Below, piece after piece: positions 7,823 to 16,344 of a stretch of 64,000 bases of DNA. The notes under the pieces are model-generated. The model did not search any database. It was not told where the DNA came from and saw nothing but the letters and a program-made list of their open reading frames with translations. Positions within the stretch are counted from its first letter, which is position 1; every line of letters starts with the position of its first letter. The translations under genes and the position numbers were made by a program. Source of the DNA: Thermosipho atlanticus DSM 15807 (lineage in GTDB: Bacteria; Thermotogota; Thermotogae; Thermotogales; Fervidobacteriaceae); the NCBI RefSeq assembly GCF_900129985.1, contig NZ_FQXN01000001.1:310001-374000 (forward strand). The letters are read 5' to 3'.

Positions 7823-8485
7823 ATGTTCTTTTTTTATTTTTTGAGTATAAAGATGCGCAAGTCTAGTTGGCTCAGGTAATCGATATTTTGTAATAAAAGA
7901 TTTTGTTATTTTAAGACTACTTTCAAGATCAATTAAATAACCTGGGGAAATAAAAATAGGTTTAACGTTATTTCTACTTCTATAGACAATTCCTATTTTT
8001 TCACCATCATATTCTAGATATGAAAAATTTCCACGTTTTTTTCCTGGTTCTTTATAATTTCCAATTAATTTACTTTTAGCAATCCCTATCGTAGCTTTTT
8101 CTATCCATAATCCCATATGACTAGCAATTCCAAGCTTTCTTGGATGCGCAATTCCATGTCCGTCGAAAAATACAATATCAACATCTGTTTTAAGTTTTTC
8201 CCAAGCTTTTATAAATATAGGCCCTTCTCTAAAAGCTAGTAAACCAGGAATATAAGGATAACTGACTTTTTCAACGTGATGCACTATTTCTCTAATGTTA
8301 AAGTCATAATCTAAAACTACTATTACTGCCAGTCCGTATTCTTTAAAAAAAGAGAGATCTACACCAGCGACTAACGAAATTTCTTTTTCGATCTTTTCAA
8401 ATTTCAATAGTTTTTTCAGAGTACTTTGAATATCTATTGCTTTTTTGGGAGATATATTCCAGTCATGTAATTTTTTGTATAACAT
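7811..8485 (-). CDS. nfi: Endonuclease V (deoxyinosine 3' endonuclease)
   Basis: 224 residues, typical length. The RNase H-like core shows GVDLSFFKEYGLAVIVVLD (first catalytic Asp), YPYIPGLLAFREGP (the PYIPG wedge that separates strands at the lesion), VFFDGHGIAHPRKLGIASH (second Asp and metal site) and a C-terminal LPEPTRLAHL. It nicks one base 3' of deoxyinosine, repairing adenine deamination, which is frequent at high temperature. An SD GGGGGA lies upstream of ATG 8485. It ends convergently over the LCP gene. Confidence 0.95.
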   Translation of the reverse strand: MLYKKLHDWNISPKKAIDIQSTLKKLLKFEKIEKEISLVAGVDLSFFKEYGLAVIVVLDYDFNIREIVHHVEKVSYPYIPGLLAFREGPIFIKAWEKLKTDVDIVFFDGHGIAHPRKLGIASHMGLWIEKATIGIAKSKLIGNYKEPGKKRGNFSYLEYDGEKIGIVYRSRNNVKPIFISPGYLIDLESSLKITKSFITKYRLPEPTRLAHLYTQKIKKEHLSS

Positions 8486-9068
8486 AATTCCCCCTTTTTT
8501 AATGATGAATAATTTTTATACGTCTTTAATTAAACAGAAAAGGTTATAAAAAATTCATCAATTTGTCCCACACAAATATTTTACAATAATTTGTTTTCAA
8601 AATACATACATTATATATATTACATCACTTGCAAAGAAAAAAATCTTTTTTAAAACTTTCAATTCTGAAGTCTCCTTTTTTATATAAGAAATAGTACATT
8701 TGTTATGTATCTTAACGGTGAACTTCATACATTGAATACCATTTTTCACATAGCAAATTCAGTTCAATAAATAACTTAATTCCTATTTCTTAACAAGACG
8801 TTGCTGTGAAAACGTAAATGTTGTTTATTTACTAATTACGGATGGGTAAACTACTTACATTATTGGTGGAAGCTTTTGTATTCTTTGGGTTTCAGACTTT
8901 GGAAAGAAAGTGAAAATAAAGAGCTTATTTCTAAAGAAATTCGACGTGAAACATGAGTGTATTTCTCTGGAGAAAGAAAAAATAAGAAAATGATACGGAA
9001 AACTTTTAGCTCTTTTTTTGAAAATCATTTGTATACAACGACGATAGTACTTTTTTTAACAAACATTC
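8486..9068. other. Non-coding or decayed sequence upstream of the phosphoesterase
   Basis: About 580 bases with no supported gene. It is AT-rich and full of stops in all frames. One stretch (about 8815-8956, forward) reads as a 46-codon open segment rich in Trp and Tyr (YGWVNYLHYWWKLLY) with no start codon or ribosome site, which may be the tail of a lost gene. The rest shows no RNA gene, repeat or insertion-sequence end that I can see. Confidence 0.4.
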
Positions 9069-9103
9069 TTGAAAAAGTAGCATGATTTTTGTTACAATGC
9101 TAC
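9069..9103 (+). promoter_or_regulatory. Promoter with overlapping inverted repeat (candidate operator)
   Basis: TTGAAA (9069-9074) and TACAAT (9093-9098) are separated by 18 bases, a sigma-70-type promoter for the phosphoesterase at 9126. A perfect 7-base inverted repeat, GTAGCAT (9077-9083) and ATGCTAC (9097-9103), spans the spacer and the -10 box, the position of a repressor site. Confidence 0.55.
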
Positions 9104-9125
9104 TAGATAGCAAAGAGGTGATGCC

Positions 9126-9770
9126 ATGAATATACTCCTTACGGCAGACATACATGGTTCATATATAGCTGTGGAAAAACTTAGAATGATCGGAAAGTGT
9201 TTCGATCTTACAATAGTTTGCGGCGACATAACGCCAAAGATAGTTGAATATGGTGAAGATCTAAGGAAAGTTCAAAAAGAATGGTTTGAAAATGTCTTTT
9301 TGCCACTCATGGACGAAATAGATGGATATTTTATTTTGGGAAACGACGATCTTTTTGATTACAAAAGTGAAAGAATGCTGAGTGGAAATATGAAACTGAA
9401 AGGATTAAATATCCTCGCTTATGATAAGGTGCCTCCAACCAGTTTTGGAACGTACAGGGAAGTGTCAGATGAGGTAATATGGGCAGATCTGAGAGATGTC
9501 AATGTGGAAAAACCATTTGTGTTTATAACACATGCTCCCCCTCATGGAATACTCGATAGTGCACGTGGAAGAAATTTTGGAAGCGTATCACTCAAAAACT
9601 TTGTTTTCTGGAAAAAACCAATTCTTCACTGTTTTGGACATATTCACGAGTCGTTCGGGGATATTCAAAACGAACATACAGTTTTTGTAAATGCTGCATT
9701 TGAAGAAGAGCAAAGGTTTTATGTTGTCTCTATCAATGGCAACAGTCACGTGAAGGTTTTTGAACTTTGA
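9126..9770 (+). CDS. Calcineurin-type metallophosphoesterase
   Basis: 214 residues. The five metal-binding blocks are visible in order: TADIHGS (D-x-H), CGDIT (GD), ILGNDDLF (GNHD block with Asp in place of His), FITHAPPHG (His), and FGHIHES (GH-x-H). The GND-D variant occurs in YfcE/MPP-like subfamilies, so the substrate (phosphodiester, dinucleotide or protein) cannot be named. SD GAGGTGA sits 4 bases before ATG 9126. The gene stands alone between two stretches of decayed sequence and uses somewhat more C/G-ending codons than its neighbours, so it may have been acquired. Confidence 0.85.
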   Translation: MNILLTADIHGSYIAVEKLRMIGKCFDLTIVCGDITPKIVEYGEDLRKVQKEWFENVFLPLMDEIDGYFILGNDDLFDYKSERMLSGNMKLKGLNILAYDKVPPTSFGTYREVSDEVIWADLRDVNVEKPFVFITHAPPHGILDSARGRNFGSVSLKNFVFWKKPILHCFGHIHESFGDIQNEHTVFVNAAFEEEQRFYVVSINGNSHVKVFEL

Positions 9771-9881
9771 GCAAGTTATGAGTACAACAAACCATTGTTA
9801 TACTAATATCAAACTCCTTCAATACTTAAACCGTATCCTGATACGAATTTATTTGAACGACAGAAGGAGTGCCTTTTAACA

Positions 9882-10130
9882 ATGGATTATAGGACGTTCG
9901 ATGAAATGCATCTTGTGTTTGAGCACCCATATTTTTCTCCGGAAAGATTAAGGTGTGATTTTTAAAAAGCTTATTGAGTGGTTTATGCAAGTCAAGATTA
10001 ATATTTAGACGAAGTTTCCCATTTTTGCGGAAGTTAATGACGAATTCTGGATAATATGATATCTTGATAGAGAAATATAATGTATTCCAGAAAAACGCAA
10101 CCAATTTCAAAATTCAAACACATGAATTAT
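9882..10130 (+). pseudogene. Possible decayed gene remnant
   Basis: ATG 9882 opens a 27-codon frame with protein-like composition (TFDEMHLVFEHPYFSPERL) after an AAGGAG at 9864-9869, then stops at 9965. The other forward frames carry further protein-like pieces (PIFAEVNDEFWII, then EKYNVFQKNATNFKIQTHEL) broken by stops and frame changes. This pattern suggests one ancestral gene with several lesions. The family is not recognised. A reverse-strand open frame of 94 codons covers the same bases and cannot be wholly excluded as the real one. Confidence 0.28.
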
Positions 10131-10233
10131 AGAACTTTTCATTTCAGACTAATAAACAAAAATCTATTTTTCTAAAATTTATAATCTAATAAAAATTAAA
10201 AAATTAAAAATTAATTAATAAGGAGGGGTTTAA

Positions 10234-10830
10234 ATGAGTTTAAATGTGGCAAAGGTATTGGCAGGACTTGGTGTGATTTTTGGAATTTTTGGTTATATTC
10301 CTCATGTAGGTTGGTTTTTTGGTTTGATTGGTGTGATTCTCTTTTTAATAGGTATATATAACATTTCTAATATTTTGAAAAACTCGAAGATATTTAAATA
10401 TTTTTTGATTTCCATAGTTTTTGGATTTGTTTCCATAGTGATTTTTGCAATAGTAATATTTGCAGGTATGATGAATATGCTTTCCGAACATGTCGTAGTG
10501 CCTTTTGGACAAACAATGTCCTATAATTATGAAACTACAGACTACGATTTTGAGGAAGTGCATTTTGAAATGCCCTTATCTTCGATGACAAGTAATTTTA
10601 TTATAAGTTTTATTACTTTTGCGGGATTAATGATAGTGGCTGTAATATACAAAATAAAGGCATATAGGCTGCTATCAAAGTATCTATCTTTAAATATTTT
10701 TGATATGGCAGCTTCATTTTACAAATGGGGAGCTATTTTAGTTGTAGTTATGATAGGGATTGTATTAATTTTGATAGGAGATATTCTTGCTGCAGTTGGT
10801 TTCTTCTCAATTCCCGAGAATTTAAATTGA
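10234..10830 (+). CDS. DUF996-type integral membrane protein
   Basis: 198 residues with about five hydrophobic helices: two near the N-terminus (VLAGLGVIFGIFGYIPHVGW, FFGLIGVILFLIGIYNI), one at residues 52-78, one at 121-141 and one at 169-190. The start (LNVAKVLAGLGVIFGIFG) and the pattern Y-I-P-x-x-G-x-x-x-x-L-I-G-x-I-L resemble the DUF996 family of predicted membrane proteins of thermophiles, whose function is unknown. A strong SD (AAGGAGGGG) precedes ATG 10234. No operon partner; the next gene is 305 bases away. Confidence 0.6.
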   Translation: MSLNVAKVLAGLGVIFGIFGYIPHVGWFFGLIGVILFLIGIYNISNILKNSKIFKYFLISIVFGFVSIVIFAIVIFAGMMNMLSEHVVVPFGQTMSYNYETTDYDFEEVHFEMPLSSMTSNFIISFITFAGLMIVAVIYKIKAYRLLSKYLSLNIFDMAASFYKWGAILVVVMIGIVLILIGDILAAVGFFSIPENLN

Positions 10831-10934
10831 ACTCTTTAAAAATGCGAAAAATATTTTAAAATCAATATGTGTATGTAAAATAAAAAGATCGAAAAGAGAA
10901 GAGGTAAGGGAAGTGTAACTTGAAGAAAGGGGAT

Positions 10935-11001
10935 ATCATCCTGAAAGACGTAGAGATGAAGGTTCTCATTCTTTGGTATTCCACACCTTAGAATGACGAA
11001 A
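10935..11001. repeat. Short interspersed palindromic repeat, copy 1
   Basis: The ends are imperfect inverted repeats: TCATCCTGAAAG at the left and, read on the reverse strand, TCATTCTAAGGT at the right. An inner pair CATTCT (10967-10972) and AGAATG (10990-10995) can form a hairpin. The right part (about 10961-11001) aligns with 14411-14455. It resembles the widespread ATTCTGAGG...AAGAATC class of small repeats found between genes in many bacteria. It lies in the 305-base gap before the S41 peptidase gene; the rest of that gap shows only a -10-like TATAAT at 11066-11071 and a weak AT-rich hairpin with a T-run near 11011-11032. Confidence 0.55.
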
Positions 11002-11135
11002 AGAATCAGAACGATGATAGTAATATCATTTTTCTTGATAGAGACACAAATACAACATTTTTTGATATAATATTAAATTACATATAAAATATTTTCACGT
11101 AATCTAATAAACATAAGAGCAAAGAGGAGCATATT

Positions 11136-12521
11136 ATGGAAAAATTTATATTATACTTTTTACTTATTACAATTCCTGTTATTTTAATTTTATCAGCAAC
11201 AATATATCACTTTTCTCTTCAGAAGTCACCTTATGACTTCAAAGAACAACTATCCGTTAATACTATAATGACAAAAGAAGAAATGGAAATCGATTTAAAT
11301 TACTTGGTAAATACTTTGAGAGATGTTCACCCAAAAACAGTTAATGGTTTTAATAAAGAACAAATTCATATAATAAAAAAAGCATACGAAAAAATTCAAA
11401 ATCCAATGAGTGTTGGAGAATTTTATTTCATACTTAACGAAGTAATATCTTCATTAAAAGATGCTCATAGTATGATATGGATTAATACCACAAAAGAAGA
11501 TAGAATCATAAATTTACCAATGATATGGTTAGAGGATGGAATGTATATAAAAGAAGACGTAAACAACCTAAAAAAAGGTGACAAAATTATCTCCATTGGA
11601 GGAAAAACGGAAAATGAATTACTAATAAAACTCCAAAAGATAATACCTGCTGAGAATCAACAGTGGGTTAAAGTAATGGGTAAAATTAATCTTGTTAAAG
11701 AACCTTTTTTAAATTATCTTAGGCTGATAAATAATGGTTATGTAGATATAGTAGTTCAAAGAAATGGCCAGAAAATAAAAACAAAACTTCCTTTGACAAA
11801 ACAACCAACATATCCAAACAACAACAACTATAAAATGTGGGTAAGCTATAAAATATACCCAGAAAAATCGCTTGGAATTTTCCGGCTTGACAAGTGCATT
11901 TACAACGAAGTATACAAATCAACATTAGAAAACTTTTTCAAAGAAGTTTCAAAATATAACATAAAGAATATAGCAATAGATGTAAGAAAAAACACAGGAG
12001 GTGACTCTCGAGTTATAGACGAATTCATGAAATATATTGATATAGATAAATATTTATTCTACACAGGTGATATAAGGTTTTCAAGACAAGCCAGCAAGCA
12101 AAGAGGTTATATAAGGAAAAAAGGATATAAATCATATCCAAAAAGAGTTATTATTAACAAAAAAATTCAAGATCACGATTTAATATACAACGGTAAAATA
12201 TATGTTCTAACTTCTTTTTATACTTTCAGTTCTGGGAACTGGTTTGCAGTAGTTATAAAAGATAATAAATTAGGAACGATAATAGGCGAGCCAACAGGAA
12301 ACCAACCATCCAGCTATGGAGACATTTTAAGGTTTCAACTACCAATTTCAGGATTTAAATTTTATGTATCCCACAAAAAATGGGTGAGGCCTAACATTAG
12401 TAATGATCCGGAGGACTGCCTGCATCCTGATATCGAAGTTTATACAACGATAGAAGATATACTGAATAAAAAAGATCCACAAATAGAGAGACTTATAAAA
12501 ATTATAGATAAAAAACCATGA
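11136..12521 (+). CDS. Membrane-anchored S41-family peptidase
   Basis: 461 residues. An N-terminal hydrophobic segment (ILYFLLITIPVILILSATIY) anchors or exports it. Residues 45-130 resemble the N-terminal helical part of S41 peptidases (DLNYLVNTLRDVHPKT). A PDZ-like part follows (LKKGDKIISIGGK), and the tail-specific-protease core carries IDVRKNTGGDSRVIDEF and YVLTSFYTFSSGNWFA, where the Ser of the SSG is the expected nucleophile, then IIGEPTGNQPSSYGD. These are the C-terminal processing protease motifs; the Ser-Lys dyad Lys is not assigned. It is convergent with the YciI-like gene. Confidence 0.8.
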   Translation: MEKFILYFLLITIPVILILSATIYHFSLQKSPYDFKEQLSVNTIMTKEEMEIDLNYLVNTLRDVHPKTVNGFNKEQIHIIKKAYEKIQNPMSVGEFYFILNEVISSLKDAHSMIWINTTKEDRIINLPMIWLEDGMYIKEDVNNLKKGDKIISIGGKTENELLIKLQKIIPAENQQWVKVMGKINLVKEPFLNYLRLINNGYVDIVVQRNGQKIKTKLPLTKQPTYPNNNNYKMWVSYKIYPEKSLGIFRLDKCIYNEVYKSTLENFFKEVSKYNIKNIAIDVRKNTGGDSRVIDEFMKYIDIDKYLFYTGDIRFSRQASKQRGYIRKKGYKSYPKRVIINKKIQDHDLIYNGKIYVLTSFYTFSSGNWFAVVIKDNKLGTIIGEPTGNQPSSYGDILRFQLPISGFKFYVSHKKWVRPNISNDPEDCLHPDIEVYTTIEDILNKKDPQIERLIKIIDKKP

Positions 12522-12529
12522 AAAAAGTA

Positions 12530-12823
12530 TCAATAACCGTTTTTATTAGAAAGAACAACTAACTCCCACTCGAACAGTTTATAAGTATACAATTTTCTTT
12601 TTATTATAGGATCATTGTTTGCAATTTCCATAGCTTCATCTAAATCTTTTGCTTCAAAAATAATCATTCCACCATCTTCATTTAAGAAACCTCCGCCAAT
12701 AAAATACCTCTTAGCTGCAACATCGTTTAAATATTTTAAATGATCTTCAAAATCTGTTGGTCCAAATTTACTATCTTTAATTCTATAATCTATTCTAACG
12801 AACAATCTATCACCTTTTTTCAT
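12530..12823 (-). CDS. YciI-like protein
   Basis: 97 residues with a ferredoxin-like fold. The motif FVRIDYR..., HLKYLNDVAAKRYFIGGGFLNEDGGMIIFEAKDLDEAMEIANNDP is that of the YCII family, whose members carry a conserved His (here H28) and Asp near an active-site-like cleft but mostly lack a known reaction. SD GGGGGAA precedes ATG 12823. It is the last gene of a reverse-strand series that begins near 18556. Confidence 0.8.
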   Translation of the reverse strand: MKKGDRLFVRIDYRIKDSKFGPTDFEDHLKYLNDVAAKRYFIGGGFLNEDGGMIIFEAKDLDEAMEIANNDPIIKRKLYTYKLFEWELVVLSNKNGY

Positions 12824-12845
12824 ACAAATTCCCCCTTTTCAGCAA

Positions 12846-13385
12846 TCATAAATTTTCTTTTAACTCTTTTAAAAACTCCCTTGCAAATTCTTCTTTATCG
12901 CTATAGAGATTCTGTGTTTCTGGAAGGTGAGGCTTGAATTTTCCAAGTATGTTTTTTTCAATATACTCTATTGTTTCTTCTAATACTTGACCTCTTAAAG
13001 TACCAGTAATTAAGGATTTCACAATTAAAAAAGTCTTACCTCCTTCAATTAAGTGAGCATCATGAAGGATTTTGCCTTCTAATGTTATAGGAGTTTTTTC
13101 CTTTTGGGATTCCCAGGAAACCTGAATTATCTTACTAATTTTTTCCTTTGACAATCCTTTAGTTTTAAGAAATTTCAATATCTGTTTTTCTTTTTCATAA
13201 ACGATTCCATGAAAATAAGCGCCATATATAATTAAATCCATGTCTATTTTGTCTTCATAATGTGTTGCTAACATCTTTGCCATTTTAAGAATTCTTTTTA
13301 TATGTGATAAATCATGCATCACATCTTTATAGGTATAAAAAGGTCTAACAAAATTTTCCAACTCTTCAACCGTTAAATTTTTCAA
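12846..13385 (-). CDS. HD-superfamily phosphohydrolase-like protein with altered HD motif
   Basis: 179 residues. It resembles the YedJ-type HD family: MHDLSHIKRILKMAKMLA (first metal His), then AYFHGI where AxLHDI is expected, then LHDAHLIEGG (final Asp). The metal-binding HD doublet therefore reads HG, so activity may be reduced or lost. Start set at TTG 13385, 6 bases after GAGGTGA (13392-13398); the GTG at 13394 lies inside that SD. The SD also contains the stop of the upstream metallopeptidase gene, showing coupling. Confidence 0.7.
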   Translation of the reverse strand: MKNLTVEELENFVRPFYTYKDVMHDLSHIKRILKMAKMLATHYEDKIDMDLIIYGAYFHGIVYEKEKQILKFLKTKGLSKEKISKIIQVSWESQKEKTPITLEGKILHDAHLIEGGKTFLIVKSLITGTLRGQVLEETIEYIEKNILGKFKPHLPETQNLYSDKEEFAREFLKELKENL

Positions 13386-13395
13386 AATAATCACC

Positions 13396-14256
13396 TCACT
13401 CAGATAAATAAGCTAATACTTCTTTTTTTATTATCTCAAAATTTAATCGAGCTAAGTCTTCAAAACAGTATTTTTGATCTAATTTCTTTATTAACTCTGC
13501 TCCTAAAAAATAACCAGCATCACTGATACCTAAAACTTCAAACCAATCTCCAAAAAAGTTTTTTGTGTCTCCTACTTCCAAGGCCTCTCTGTATAATTTT
13601 TTTAAAGCCCTCCTTTTTTCATTACATTGTTCTATCCACTTTTTCCCCCGAGAATCTATGTTTTTTCCTAATAACTTGTTTTGATAAAATTGTGCAAATC
13701 CTTCTTCATATATTCTCCAAACTCCCAAATTGTATTTAGTTTTTTTAATCTTTTTTGGTAAATCATCTTCTCCTCTCAACTCAAAATGTATCACATGACA
13801 TAATTCATGGGCTACAAGTGGTTCTAATTTTTCCAACGTATGCCATTTAAGTTCAGCAATTTTTTCAATTCCAAACAATATTGCCCTTTTTCCTTCATAT
13901 TTATCTACCCAGCCAGCACTATTACCAAGTCCGCAATATAGTACCACATTCAATTCTAAATTTAAATTAAACACCTCAAAAATTTTCTTACTTGTTTTGT
14001 TAATTATTTGCACTATATTTTGATATGCTTGAATCATTTTTTTGTAATTTTTCTCAATATTGTTAAAAACATGTTTTTTTGCTATTTCTTGCCAGTTATA
14101 CCCATTTAACTCGTAATCTTCTTTTATTTTTCTCTCAAGTTCAGGATATTTGGATATATACTTTTTGTCCCATAGTTCAACTTTTTCATTCACAGATAAA
14201 TCTAATTTATTACAAAAAACTTTTCTAAATTCTTGAAATGTATCAATAATTTTCAT
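13396..14256 (-). CDS. Predicted zinc metallopeptidase, DUF2268-like
   Basis: 286 residues. The zincin motif HELCHVIHFELR gives HExxH, and a downstream RIYEEGFAQF supplies a Glu suited as third ligand, the gluzincin arrangement. The surrounding pattern (LEPLVAHELCHVIH, YEEGFAQFYQNKLLG, GDWFEVLGISDAGYFLG) resembles the DUF2268 predicted Zn-dependent proteases. No signal peptide is visible, so it is probably cytoplasmic. ATG 14256 is chosen over GTG 14259 for its 8-base distance from AGGGGGAA. Substrate unknown. Confidence 0.7.
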   Translation of the reverse strand: MKIIDTFQEFRKVFCNKLDLSVNEKVELWDKKYISKYPELERKIKEDYELNGYNWQEIAKKHVFNNIEKNYKKMIQAYQNIVQIINKTSKKIFEVFNLNLELNVVLYCGLGNSAGWVDKYEGKRAILFGIEKIAELKWHTLEKLEPLVAHELCHVIHFELRGEDDLPKKIKKTKYNLGVWRIYEEGFAQFYQNKLLGKNIDSRGKKWIEQCNEKRRALKKLYREALEVGDTKNFFGDWFEVLGISDAGYFLGAELIKKLDQKYCFEDLARLNFEIIKKEVLAYLSE

Positions 14257-14410
14257 CACTTAAATTCCCCCTAATAACTTTTTTTTTATAATACTCTCCG
14301 AAAAACTAAACAAAAAAACAAACACCTTTATGCGAAACCAAGCGTTTTTTTAAACGGCACTCAGGATATTGTAACTTGTAAATATCTATTTTATCCTTTT
14401 TATACTTATC

Positions 14411-14455
14411 GGTTCGACATTCTTTGTCGCTTTGCACCTCAGAATGGCAAAAAAG
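14411..14455. repeat. Short interspersed palindromic repeat, copy 2
   Basis: Inverted arms CATTCT (14418-14423) and AGAATG (14441-14446) flank a GC-richer centre. It aligns with 10961-11001 over about 43 bases, sharing GGTTC, CATTCTTT and the CACCT(C/T)AGAATG block. On the reverse strand it reads as the common CATTCTGAGG...AAAGAATG small repeat. It lies 20 bases past the stop of the adenosine deaminase gene and may act as its 3' hairpin. Confidence 0.55.
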
Positions 14456-14475
14456 GAAAAATGTTGAAATATATT

Positions 14476-15414
14476 TCAGATTAATCCATTCATTCTAATT
14501 ATATTTAACTCTTCTGCTGAAAAAACTCCATGCTCATACAACAACAAAAACTCTTCTGATACACCATTTTGGAATACTATAACATCATCTGTATTCACAG
14601 TTACCTTTATACCACTATCAAATAATTTTCTTATTGGGTGTTTTTTTATACTATCTACTCTGTTCAACATATAATTGCTTGTCGGACAAATGTTTAGCTG
14701 AATGTTATTTTTTTGCAAAAAACTCATAACAGATTTTGATTTAACCGCTGTTATTCCGTGTTGTACCTCGTTTAATTCAAGAATTTCTACCGTTTCCTGG
14801 ATGCTATCAGCATTCCCAAACTCTCCAACGTGTGCTTTTAATTTTAAACCTTTGGATTTTGCCATTTGATATAACCGTTTAAAATTTTTTGCTGGCTGTG
14901 CAAGTTCATCTCCATATAAATCAACAGACTTAAAATAGTCGAAGTCAAGATAAGGTTCAAACCATTCAATCAGAAGGTCTTCGGAAACACTTCTATTGAA
15001 TCCCAATTCAGGTATAAAGTTTACTTCTGGTGCGTATTTTTGGTGGAGTTTCTTCAATGTCTTAATCAATTGCTTAGCTGATCCATTATAAAAATGCCTG
15101 AAATAAACATCTATGCTCATTTCTAACTTAATTACCCCATCCATTTTTGCCTGTACAAAAGCCGCCTCTATTGCTTTTTCAAAGCCAGATGTTCCTTGTA
15201 CATATGGAAGATAATTTTTGCTGACCCAGTCTTCCATTTCCTCAATGCTGGTGATTCTTTTAGTTAACCTTGGAATTTTTCTTCCAAGCCACTTTTCTAT
15301 ATAGTCAAGATTACCTCCCAGGATTGCATGATTATGAAGATCACTTTTTGGAATTTTTCTTAATTTTTTTATATCTTTATCCTCAAGTGCTTTGATAAAC
15401 TGTCTTGTATACAT
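14476..15414 (-). CDS. Adenosine deaminase-family protein
   Basis: 312 residues. Metal and substrate motifs of the ADA family are present: KSDLHNHAILGGN (HxH), LKAHVGEFG (His and catalytic Glu), VQHGITAV (His), and KVTVNTDDVIVF (Asp pair). It likely deaminates adenosine or a related purine nucleoside. ATG 15414 follows a clear GGGGAGGAG; an in-frame GTG/ATG further upstream lacks this. The protein ends soon after EELNIIRMNGLI, about 20-30 residues earlier than usual, and a palindromic repeat starts 20 bases beyond the stop, so the last helix may have been lost. Confidence 0.82.
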   Translation of the reverse strand: MYTRQFIKALEDKDIKKLRKIPKSDLHNHAILGGNLDYIEKWLGRKIPRLTKRITSIEEMEDWVSKNYLPYVQGTSGFEKAIEAAFVQAKMDGVIKLEMSIDVYFRHFYNGSAKQLIKTLKKLHQKYAPEVNFIPELGFNRSVSEDLLIEWFEPYLDFDYFKSVDLYGDELAQPAKNFKRLYQMAKSKGLKLKAHVGEFGNADSIQETVEILELNEVQHGITAVKSKSVMSFLQKNNIQLNICPTSNYMLNRVDSIKKHPIRKLFDSGIKVTVNTDDVIVFQNGVSEEFLLLYEHGVFSAEELNIIRMNGLI

Positions 15415-15480
15415 TGTTCTCCTCCCCATATCAATTTTGTCAACAATTATATAACACATTAAAAACTTACTTAATTTAAA

Positions 15481-16233
15481 TTACAAATTCCCATTTAAAA
15501 ATCTTATGGCTATATTTCTGAAAAACTTCTTTTTACTTATCATAAGCGGGTGATTTCCATCAGATGTAAATATTGTCAATGATGTTTTTATTTTCTTTGC
15601 AACTTCAAGTAATTTTTTATCAATATCATTTATTAAATTATCTTTTAAACTTCCAGTAATAAGTACAGGGCATGTGATTTTATCTAAATTATTTTTGAAA
15701 TTGTCACCATACTTTTTAGCATAATTGATCAACATTTTACTATCAGCATCTACTACCGTTTCCCACTCTTCTCCATGCATTGATTTCCAGAATTGATCTA
15801 CGCCATTTCTTTTTGCAATCTCTCTTTCATCCTTTATTTTGTAAGCTTCTTGCAACGTCAATTTTTCTCCAATAAAACTATCTGCGATAACTTTGTTGAC
15901 AATTTGAGAGTTATAAATCGCAAAGTTGAGCCCCAAAATGGCTCCTCCACTAACCCCTAAAATATTTATTTTATTTAGATTTAACTTATCACATAGCTTT
16001 GATAGGATTTTTACGTTCTCATACCAATAATCCTCAGGAAACACTTTTAATCTTTTCGATTTTCCATGTCCTATCATATCAATCAATATTACTTTATAAT
16101 ATTTTGAATAATACAAAGCTTCTTCTTTTAACATTATAGATGAAGCCGTATTACCATGAATCATTAACAATGGTTCCCCGTTGCCCATTGTTTCATAATA
16201 TAAGCTGTATCTATTATAATTAATATATCCCAT
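15481..16233 (-). CDS. Alpha/beta-hydrolase fold protein
   Basis: 250 residues, a typical short alpha/beta hydrolase. Oxyanion motif MIHGNTAS (HG), then DMIGHGKSKR, nucleophile elbow LGVSGGAILG (G-x-S-x-G), acid in ITGSLKDNLI and catalytic His in SDGNHPLMIS. All three triad residues are in place, so an esterase, lipase or related hydrolase is likely; the substrate is unknown. SD GGGGGA lies before ATG 16233. It sits alone between the deaminase and the pyrophosphatase-Nudix gene, with about 110 bases on the upstream side. Confidence 0.85.
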   Translation of the reverse strand: MGYINYNRYSLYYETMGNGEPLLMIHGNTASSIMLKEEALYYSKYYKVILIDMIGHGKSKRLKVFPEDYWYENVKILSKLCDKLNLNKINILGVSGGAILGLNFAIYNSQIVNKVIADSFIGEKLTLQEAYKIKDEREIAKRNGVDQFWKSMHGEEWETVVDADSKMLINYAKKYGDNFKNNLDKITCPVLITGSLKDNLINDIDKKLLEVAKKIKTSLTIFTSDGNHPLMISKKKFFRNIAIRFLNGNL

Positions 16234-16344
16234 TGAATCCCCCTATCTATTTTTAACTTGTTAAAGTAATACTACGCTATTCTAATGCCTTTATTTTGAC
16301 GCTTGGCTATACCTCTTTTACAGATTACATTTAAATTTATGTGA

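Noticed and set aside
9826-10110. Reverse-strand open frame of 94 codons
   Set aside because: No ribosome site, no recognisable motif, and the forward strand shows more protein-like text with an SD.
11011-11032. AT-rich hairpin with T-run after the DUF996 gene
   Set aside because: Stem is nearly all A-T and 180 bases past the gene; too weak to call a terminator.
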